Of a DNA stretch of 30,041 nucleotides, positions 24,608-30,041 are shown piece by piece. A program made the translations under genes and the position numbers. The DNA is taken from the NCBI GenBank assembly GCA_937926265.1, contig CALAZS010000258.1, positions 1 to 30,041 of the forward strand, in the 5' to 3' direction. A model generated the notes under the pieces. The model saw nothing but the letters and a program-made list of their open reading frames with translations, was not told the origin of the DNA and searched no databases. The stretch's first letter is position 1. Each line of letters opens with the position of its first letter. Source of the DNA: an uncultured Gammaproteobacteria bacterium (GTDB lineage: Bacteria > Pseudomonadota > Gammaproteobacteria > Chromatiales > Chromatiaceae).

Positions 24608-25627
24608 TTGAGGCCTTCAGTAACCCGATTTTTTATAATCTTATTGCTACTCGCTTTAGCTGGTCTTGGCCTGTCTCTGGCGATTGGCAGCGTATCTATT
24701 TCCCCTGCTCAACTTTGGGAGACTCTGACCGGTTCCCCATATAGCACTAATAACACCGACGATGCCGGCAACACCGCCTCACAAATCATCTGGCAATTAC
24801 GTTTTCCCCGCGCCTTAACGGCTTTTTTGTCAGGCTGCCTGCTTGGGCTTTCCGGCGTCCTGATGCAGGTACTGTTGCGCAACCCGCTTGCAGACCCATA
24901 CATTTTAGGCGTTTCCGGTGGTGCAGCCACAGCTGCTCTATTGGCAATTTTGGCCGGGTTAAGTGGTTTCTGGATCCAGGGCAGCGCATTCAGTGGTGCA
25001 ATGCTTTCCATGTTACTCGTTTATCTTCTATCCCGAAACGGAGGTTCCAGTAACCCTTTTCATCTGCTCTTAACAGGCGTGGTGCTGGCATCCGGTTGGG
25101 GCGCCCTGATAAACCTGTTACTGATTTTATCCGATAAAAACACAACTCATGCCATGCTGTTCTGGCTCATGGGTGACCTGAGCACGCCTCAGGTAAGCTT
25201 TGAAATTGCTTTTGGCATTTTACTGCTGGCCGTCATAACCAGCTGGTTTTTAGCCAGGGACTTTAACCTGTTAATCTATGGAGAACACAAAGCCAGAACA
25301 CTTGGCAGTAAAGTCCGCATGATCCGACGAGCGGCCCTGGTGTTAGCCGCAATCTGTACTGCAGTGGCTGTCACCATGGCCGGCAGCATCGGCTTTGTGG
25401 GATTGATCATACCTCACCTTATGAGACTGATTATCGGCAGTGACCATCGCCTGCTGATACCCGCGGCAACCCTGGCGGGCGGCATACTGGTTATGTTCGC
25501 TGACCTGGGTGCCCGAACTGTCCTGGCGCCTCAGCAATTACCGGTTGGTGTTATCACTGCTTTTATTGGTGTGCCGTTATTTCTTTACCTGCTCAAGTCA
25601 CGTCGCCCCAGCCAGTTGACTGGCTAG
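24608..25627 (+). CDS. btuC: Vitamin B12 ABC transporter permease BtuC
   Basis: BtuC is the inner-membrane channel of the BtuCDF cobalamin importer (FecCD/BtuC family). The 339-residue protein is strongly hydrophobic, with about ten helices. Family landmarks are RFPRALTAFLSGCLLGLSGVLMQ (about 66-88), NPLADPYILGVSGGA, the BtuD-contact region GEHKARTLG, and GFVGLIIPHLMR with RLLIPAATLAGG near the end. The start codon is TTG at 24608, preceded by AAGAGA at suitable distance, and no Met codon occurs in the first 80 residues. The substrate assignment comes from the linked btuD, btuF, btuB and btuR genes and the B12 riboswitch; sequence alone would also allow a siderophore permease. Confidence 0.9.
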   Translation: MRPSVTRFFIILLLLALAGLGLSLAIGSVSISPAQLWETLTGSPYSTNNTDDAGNTASQIIWQLRFPRALTAFLSGCLLGLSGVLMQVLLRNPLADPYILGVSGGAATAALLAILAGLSGFWIQGSAFSGAMLSMLLVYLLSRNGGSSNPFHLLLTGVVLASGWGALINLLLILSDKNTTHAMLFWLMGDLSTPQVSFEIAFGILLLAVITSWFLARDFNLLIYGEHKARTLGSKVRMIRRAALVLAAICTAVAVTMAGSIGFVGLIIPHLMRLIIGSDHRLLIPAATLAGGILVMFADLGARTVLAPQQLPVGVITAFIGVPLFLYLLKSRRPSQLTG

Positions 25628-25631
25628 TTAC

Positions 25632-26402
25632 ATGAATAATTTACTGAACATTCAAAACCTTCATCTCTCCATAGCAGGCAAGACTATTTGCACTGAATTG
25701 AACTGGACAGTAAAACCGGGGCAACACTGGGCAGTAATGGGACTTAACGGTGTTGGTAAAACCACATTATTCAATACCATTGCCCAACTCAACAGGGCTG
25801 ATTCAGGCAAGATTAATATGATGGATGCACCTGTTGATTCTTATGAACCTAAACAGTTAGCTAAAAAACTCGGCTACCTGCTGCAGTCTCTTAGTTATGA
25901 ATTTCCACAAACAGTTGAAGAGTTTTGCATTAATGGCCTGTATCCTCATATCAACCGCTGGGAAATGGTTTCAGATAAACACAAAGAAAGTATCAGGCAG
26001 GCTTTAAAACTCACAGGACTCAATGGTTTTGAAAAACGCCTGATCCACACGCTTTCGGGAGGAGAAAAACGCAGATTGGAAATCTGCGGATTGTTAATAC
26101 AAAATCCTTTGATATGGTTACTGGATGAACCTGTTAACCACCTCGATCTACATCGGCAGATACAAATGATGGACATCCTGATGAAGAGTGCCAGGAAGAA
26201 TAACGGTTCGACCATCAGTATCCTGCACGATCCAAACCTGGTATCACGCTATTGTAGTCACGTTTTGATGCTGACAGGTGAAGGGCAATATAAAAGCGGG
26301 GATATTCAAACCCTGTTTGACGAAGACAACCTCTCAGCGCTGTTTAAACATAATATCAAAGCAATAAAACACGAAGATAAAACTTTTTTTCTGGCTGAAT
26401 AA
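25632..26402 (+). CDS. btuD: Vitamin B12 ABC transporter ATPase BtuD
   Basis: BtuD is the cytoplasmic nucleotide-binding subunit driving BtuC. In order, the 256 residues show Walker A GLNGVGKT (37-44), a Q-loop Gln at about 85, the ABC signature LSGGE (141-145), Walker B LIWLLDEP (160-167), the D-loop NHLD and the switch His in ILHD (H199). It starts with ATG four bases after btuC and is surely co-transcribed. Its stop codon touches the last base of the convergent btuR gene with no gap, so the two converging transcripts must overlap or end inside coding sequence. Confidence 0.92.
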   Translation: MNNLLNIQNLHLSIAGKTICTELNWTVKPGQHWAVMGLNGVGKTTLFNTIAQLNRADSGKINMMDAPVDSYEPKQLAKKLGYLLQSLSYEFPQTVEEFCINGLYPHINRWEMVSDKHKESIRQALKLTGLNGFEKRLIHTLSGGEKRRLEICGLLIQNPLIWLLDEPVNHLDLHRQIQMMDILMKSARKNNGSTISILHDPNLVSRYCSHVLMLTGEGQYKSGDIQTLFDEDNLSALFKHNIKAIKHEDKTFFLAE

Positions 26403-26999
26403 TTACCATTCAGTGCCGGGCATGGCTTTAATACCTTCTCTAAAAGCATGCTTGATATCTTTCACCTCTGAGACGGTATCGGCTATTTCAACGAGACGTT
26501 CATCAGCAGCTCTACCGGTAATAATCACATGTTGATCTTTGGGACGTTTGGCTAAGCTTTCGATCACGTCCTCATGATCAAGGTAGGCATAATTAAGCAT
26601 GTATGTCAGCTCATCCAATATCACCATACCTATCTGGTCATCAGCCAGCATTGATTTGGCCTTTTTCCACAAAGATATTGCTGCCGCTTTATCTTTTTCT
26701 TTATCCTGTGTGTCCCAGGTAAATCCAGTTCCCATGATATGAAACTCAACCGCCGGGTGTTTATCCAGAAAAAGTTGCTCACCTGTATTTGTCCAGGACT
26801 TGATAAACTGCACTATACCTACTTTCATATCGTGACCAAGTGCACGCAAGGCCATTCCCAACGCTGAACTGCTTTTACCTTTGCCATTGCCTGTTAATAA
26901 AACAACGATGCCACGCTCAATACTTGCCTGCTCAATCGCAGTATCAATATGTTTCTTTTTGCGCTGCATACGCTTTTTATACTGACTGTCTTCACTCAT
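26403..26999 (-). CDS. btuR: Corrinoid adenosyltransferase BtuR (CobA/CobO type)
   Basis: BtuR transfers adenosyl from ATP to reduced corrinoids, giving adenosylcobalamin, the coenzyme form and the riboswitch ligand. The 198-residue protein has the CobA-type P-loop TGNGKGKS (36-43), VGIVQFIKSWTNTGE, the MGTGFTW substrate-site stretch, MVILDELTYMLNY and VIITGRAADERLVEIADTVSEV. These are all hallmarks of the family. Its ATG lies upstream of the btuF stop (8-base overlap), so it is the last gene of btuB-btuF-btuR. Its placement couples uptake with conversion of scavenged B12. Confidence 0.96.
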   Translation of the reverse strand: MSEDSQYKKRMQRKKKHIDTAIEQASIERGIVVLLTGNGKGKSSSALGMALRALGHDMKVGIVQFIKSWTNTGEQLFLDKHPAVEFHIMGTGFTWDTQDKEKDKAAAISLWKKAKSMLADDQIGMVILDELTYMLNYAYLDHEDVIESLAKRPKDQHVIITGRAADERLVEIADTVSEVKDIKHAFREGIKAMPGTEW

Positions 27000-27876
27000 G
27001 GAGAAACCTTTTTTGTCTGGCTATATCAATATACTCACACATTTTTTTTGCACCTTGAAGCATTCGGGAGGTTTGTCGGCTCAGCAAGTCTGGCTTGATG
27101 AAATAAAGGTTATCTTTTTTTACTGCCAACAGGCTGCTCATTCCAAGCCATGCATTCATCCAGTCAGCATGTTGTTTAATTACAGCAGTACCAATAATCA
27201 CTTCCGGATCACGGGCAAGCAGCGACTCTGTATTGATAACAGGCGCAATAACATTTTCGTCCGCAAAAATATTATTACCTCCACACAGCTCAATCACACG
27301 GCTGACCAACTGTTGTCCATTCAAGGTAATAAGTGGTTGCTGCCAGACCTGAATAAAAACATCCAGTTTTCTGCGATTACTGAACTGTTCTTTTAGAGAC
27401 TTCAAAGACTCGTCAAAGTTCGATGCACTGGAATGGGCAACCTCAACTGTATCAGACAGCTTACCGATATCCCTGATGGTGTCACTGATATCAGATAATC
27501 GATCAGGCTCACTGTAGTATAAAGTCAATCCAAGCCCATTTAACTGATCCAGCAGTTTTTTATTCGTACCGCTGTACCAGGCAAACACAATATCCGGTTT
27601 ATATGAAACCAGCCTTTCAACATCTATCGCATTGTGTGAGCCTACTTTAGGAATATCTGCAACCTGGAGTGGAAAATTGGCATGCTCAACCGTAGCTACA
27701 AGTTTGTGACCGGCACCTGCTTCAAAAACCAGTTCTGCCAGATGAGGAGAAAGTGCAGCGATTCTTTTTGCCGGTTCTGACAGAATTACAGCCCTGCCAA
27801 AATCATCCTCAACCTCTATACCAGCAATACAGATATTTGAGAATAACCAGGTTATCAGGAAAAGGGGCAATCGCAT
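26992..27876 (-). CDS. btuF: Periplasmic vitamin B12-binding protein BtuF
   Basis: BtuF captures cobalamin delivered by BtuB in the periplasm and passes it to BtuCD. The 294 residues start with a signal peptide (about 1-18, ending near NICIAG). The two-lobed class III binding-protein fold follows, with RIAALSPHLAELVFEAGAGHKLVATV (about 38-63) and KPDIVFAWYSGT typical of BtuF. Conserved Glu in the lobes (for example in HLAELV) would contact Arg residues of BtuC by analogy with E. coli. The length is slightly above the E. coli protein. It begins 26 bases after btuB and overlaps btuR. Confidence 0.92.
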   Translation of the reverse strand: MRLPLFLITWLFSNICIAGIEVEDDFGRAVILSEPAKRIAALSPHLAELVFEAGAGHKLVATVEHANFPLQVADIPKVGSHNAIDVERLVSYKPDIVFAWYSGTNKKLLDQLNGLGLTLYYSEPDRLSDISDTIRDIGKLSDTVEVAHSSASNFDESLKSLKEQFSNRRKLDVFIQVWQQPLITLNGQQLVSRVIELCGGNNIFADENVIAPVINTESLLARDPEVIIGTAVIKQHADWMNAWLGMSSLLAVKKDNLYFIKPDLLSRQTSRMLQGAKKMCEYIDIARQKRFLHE

Positions 27877-27902
27877 TTAAATATTACAGCTGAATTTTAT
27901 GA

Positions 27903-29864
27903 TTAAAAACCGACTTCAAGACCAAGCCATACATTCCTTTCCGGCGATGTAAATTCTGCAGGACAGTTAAACCCGCCAAAACCATCCGGTAAACAGTTAT
28001 CATGCGTCATAAAATCATTACCAATACTCCCGGATTCAGAATAACCGGAATCCAGTAAATTATTTATCCGGACACTCCAGGTCCATTTATCAAGCTGGTA
28101 TCGGCTACTCAGGTTCAATACGGTAAAATCATCCATTTCCTGGTAGGCATTACGGTAATCAGCACCATACACCTGGCTATCAGTGTAAACAGCATCAAAA
28201 TTCATAGTCCAGTTATCATTTACCGAATACTCTGCAAATAGTCTCATCCTGTTTTCCGGCACAAGAGGAATACTGTTACCTTCAAAAGGGCCTGAGGTGA
28301 TCTCTGAATCAACGAAGTCATAGTTAAAGCCAGTCAACCAGTGTTCATTAATAAACCATTGGGCAAACAATGAAACACCTCGTCTCCTGGTTTTATCGAG
28401 ATTGATATTGGAATAACCTGAGGAATCAAAACTAATCTCATCTTCAAGATCTAACTGATACACTTGAAAGCCCGTGAAAATATCATCGCTTTCAAATCGA
28501 GCACCAACTTCATATGAAATACCGGTCTGATTTTGCAAGCCAACAGGTTGTCCAAAAACCGGATTGGTATGTTCATCTACCCTGGCAAAACGATAATTCT
28601 GATCTGCCTTAGCATACATCTTCCAACTTTCACTAAAGCTGTAATTCAACGCAAAAGCACCTATTGTTACGTCATCATCCAGTTGAACTGATGTGAGTTC
28701 ATTTTCAATTTCAGCATATCTCAATCCAACGGTGGCACTTAAAGCCTCATTGATATCAATAATGGACTGAAAATAAACAGCCCAGATAAGCTGGTCAACA
28801 GGCTGGGAGCCAAACGCTGATACCAGCAAATAGTCAGTAGTTTGATAATCAAGCCCCAATGTAGTTTGAGATGAGCCATAGTCCGCAATCAGTCTGGGAT
28901 TGATATTAATTGTCTCCCTGTTCTGGGTTGAAACAGTTCCTGGCCCAAAAGCTCTGAATGAAGAAATAAATTTTCTGTCATCATCCTGCCAGTGACCATC
29001 AATCTCCAAGAGCCATTCATTATTCAGTTTCGACTTAAAACCCATGCGAATATCATCGCTGACGAGATCCTGGAAATCATTTGCATAAACTGCAGCAGAC
29101 TGTCGTCTATCAACCATTATCTCATCCAGAAATAAAGACCCCGGTGTTTTCTGAAAATCATCCAGATGTTGAAATTCCGTATAAAAGCTTCCTTTTTCTA
29201 AAGCTTTATTCAAGCGAAGAGAGACAAGCCGTGTTTCCGAATTGTTATTTTCACGGTAATTATCAGCATCGCGGTTACTGGCAAATCCGGCAAAGTGCCA
29301 ATCATTGGATAATTGACGATCGATACGTACTTTTTGTGAAAACTGGTTATAGCTTCCTCCCGCAAAAGAAACAGAAGCTGAATCCGGCTGATTTGCTCTT
29401 GTCACAACGTTGATAACACCTCCAACAGCCATATTGCCAAACAGTACACCTGAACTGCCCTGCACTATTTCAATTTGCTCAATGCTATCGAGGTCAATTT
29501 TATTCAAATACACCGTGCCGGAGTCGCTGGCAAAATTGAGCTTTCTTCCATCAATGCTAATGACTGTATTGGCATTGGCATTGGCTCCAAAGCCCCTCAT
29601 ATCGATTGTGGCATTACTTCCATCACCAAAAGGATCCCTGACATGGACACCCGGCTGACCTTTCAGCACCTCAGCTAATGATCTAGCTCCACTGTTTTGA
29701 ATTTCTTCCCGACTGATGATGACTATATTTGAATTTTGTTTAACTTCAGCCTGAGTCGACCGGTTCGCACTGACAATGATGGAAGGGACTTGAATGGTTT
29801 CTGCTATAGCAGGTTCAAACAACAGTATTGCCAACAATGATGTCAGCAGTTTATTTTTTTTCAT
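27903..29864 (-). CDS. btuB: TonB-dependent outer-membrane vitamin B12 receptor BtuB
   Basis: BtuB imports cobalamin across the outer membrane using TonB energy. The 653-residue precursor has a signal peptide (about 1-21, cut near AIA-ET) and a TonB-box-like stretch (SIIVSAN) close to the mature N-terminus. The plug domain (about 40-155) shows RSLAEVLKGQPGVHVRD and GSSGVLFGNMAVGGVINVVT. A beta-barrel follows, ending in a terminal Phe, and a Cys pair lies near residues 630-640 in a late loop. It is somewhat longer than E. coli BtuB (614). The B12 assignment rests on the cobalamin riboswitch directly upstream and the btuF-btuR genes downstream; the receptor sequence alone shows only the TonB-dependent class. 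Confidence 0.93.
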   Translation of the reverse strand: MKKNKLLTSLLAILLFEPAIAETIQVPSIIVSANRSTQAEVKQNSNIVIISREEIQNSGARSLAEVLKGQPGVHVRDPFGDGSNATIDMRGFGANANANTVISIDGRKLNFASDSGTVYLNKIDLDSIEQIEIVQGSSGVLFGNMAVGGVINVVTRANQPDSASVSFAGGSYNQFSQKVRIDRQLSNDWHFAGFASNRDADNYRENNNSETRLVSLRLNKALEKGSFYTEFQHLDDFQKTPGSLFLDEIMVDRRQSAAVYANDFQDLVSDDIRMGFKSKLNNEWLLEIDGHWQDDDRKFISSFRAFGPGTVSTQNRETININPRLIADYGSSQTTLGLDYQTTDYLLVSAFGSQPVDQLIWAVYFQSIIDINEALSATVGLRYAEIENELTSVQLDDDVTIGAFALNYSFSESWKMYAKADQNYRFARVDEHTNPVFGQPVGLQNQTGISYEVGARFESDDIFTGFQVYQLDLEDEISFDSSGYSNINLDKTRRRGVSLFAQWFINEHWLTGFNYDFVDSEITSGPFEGNSIPLVPENRMRLFAEYSVNDNWTMNFDAVYTDSQVYGADYRNAYQEMDDFTVLNLSSRYQLDKWTWSVRINNLLDSGYSESGSIGNDFMTHDNCLPDGFGGFNCPAEFTSPERNVWLGLEVGF

Positions 29865-29881
29865 GTGGACTCCAGGTCCAC
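29865..29881 (-). promoter_or_regulatory. Hairpin over the btuB ribosome-binding site (riboswitch expression platform)
   Basis: On the transcript, GTGGAC and GTCCAC pair around a CTGGA loop. The ribosome-binding site GGAG spans loop and stem and the ATG follows at once. The loop CTGG is complementary to CCAG in the L5 loop of the upstream aptamer (29942-29945), the pairing expected of an L5-L13 kissing loop. Folding would hide the ribosome-binding site, so translational repression by B12 is predicted. Confidence 0.7.
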
Positions 29882-29886
29882 CACCC

Positions 29887-30041
29887 GTGAACCAATAGTT
29901 ATAAGATTTGATTCATGGCCGGTCTCCGGACTTTTACCATACTGGTGGTAATTACCGTTGCGGGGGCAGTTCTGGACTTTCACCAGTTTCCCGATTATCC
30001 CTGGATTCACCTGGAAGGACTTTAGCCTATGGACTTTTATC
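29887..30041 (-). ncRNA. Cobalamin (AdoCbl-type) riboswitch of btuB
   Basis: The transcribed strand carries the diagnostic core: GGGAAACTGGTGAAAGTCC, then ACTGCCCCCGCAACGGTAA (29953-29971), a P5 hairpin TTACCA-CCAGTA-TGGTAA (29934-29951) and the B12 box AAGTCCGGAGACCGGCC (29917-29933). This is a class I cobalamin riboswitch upstream of btuB. The 5' end of the aptamer may extend past the window edge, and I cannot place helix P1 with certainty. The promoter is outside the window. Confidence 0.95.

Noticed and set aside
1..30041. CRISPR array, insertion sequence, tRNA, rRNA or prophage
   Set aside because: No regularly spaced repeats, transposase or phage-like genes, or RNA gene signatures were seen; the content is core-genome throughout.

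Overview
The window reads as chromosomal core sequence from a flagellated, Gram-negative gammaproteobacterium. The evidence is a FliL-to-FlhB flagellar export and motor cluster, the LPS permeases LptF and LptG, full-length single-chain PurL, the MsrP/MsrQ pair and a TonB-dependent B12 receptor. I cannot name the genus. I see no rRNA, tRNA, CRISPR array, transposase or phage gene. Coding density is very high and most genes lie on the minus strand. No gene-free stretch exceeds 300 bases.

Region 1 (about 1-5,900, minus strand) is the flagellar operon fliL-fliM-fliN-fliO-fliP-fliQ-fliR-flhB. The first codons of what is probably flhA sit at the left edge. Upstream of fliL are a well-spaced sigma-54 promoter and a GTCA-N6-TGAC palindrome resembling the FleQ box, so the operon probably has its own FleQ/RpoN-type control. 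A 78-base inverted-repeat element and another GTCA-N6-TGAC palindrome lie between flhB and the presumed flhA.

Region 2 (5,927-10,911, minus strand) holds a FixL/FixJ-like two-component pair followed by a UMF1-family MFS transporter, in apparent translational coupling. A small PilZ (c-di-GMP receptor) protein precedes them.

Region 3 (11,166-17,040) has a plus-strand RDD membrane protein overlapping tail-to-tail with lptG. The minus-strand run msrP-msrQ-yffB-dapE-lptF-lptG is so tightly packed that it may be one transcription unit, combining periplasmic methionine repair, lysine/peptidoglycan precursor synthesis and LPS export.

Region 4 (17,041-19,144) has an SprA-type HExxH protein and a hemerythrin-like protein on the plus strand. 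A perfect FNR/Anr box (TTGAT-N4-ATCAA) precedes the hemerythrin gene. A hairpin separates it from two small minus-strand genes (an unknown protein with a CxxC motif, and a DUF4282 membrane protein) directly downstream of purL.

Region 5 (19,147-24,512, minus strand) holds purL, a GNAT acetyltransferase and yaaA, with an imperfect tandem repeat upstream of purL.

Region 6 (24,608-30,041) is a complete vitamin B12 uptake system in two converging units: btuC-btuD on plus and btuB-btuF-btuR on minus. A cobalamin riboswitch precedes btuB. Its L5 loop and the hairpin over the btuB ribosome-binding site carry complementary CCAG/CTGG loops, as expected for kissing-loop control of translation. Together these genes would move corrinoids across both membranes and adenosylate them.

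I found no clearly new biological system. The most checkable unusual points are the FlhB cleavage motif (NPLH instead of NPTH), the repeat element beside flhA, an unassigned 18-bp operator-like palindrome upstream of msrP, and the linkage of two little-known small genes to purL. Several genes (fliL, fliQ, yffB, msrQ) have a longest reading frame that begins at TTG while an internal ATG with better context exists. I give the ATG start for those.
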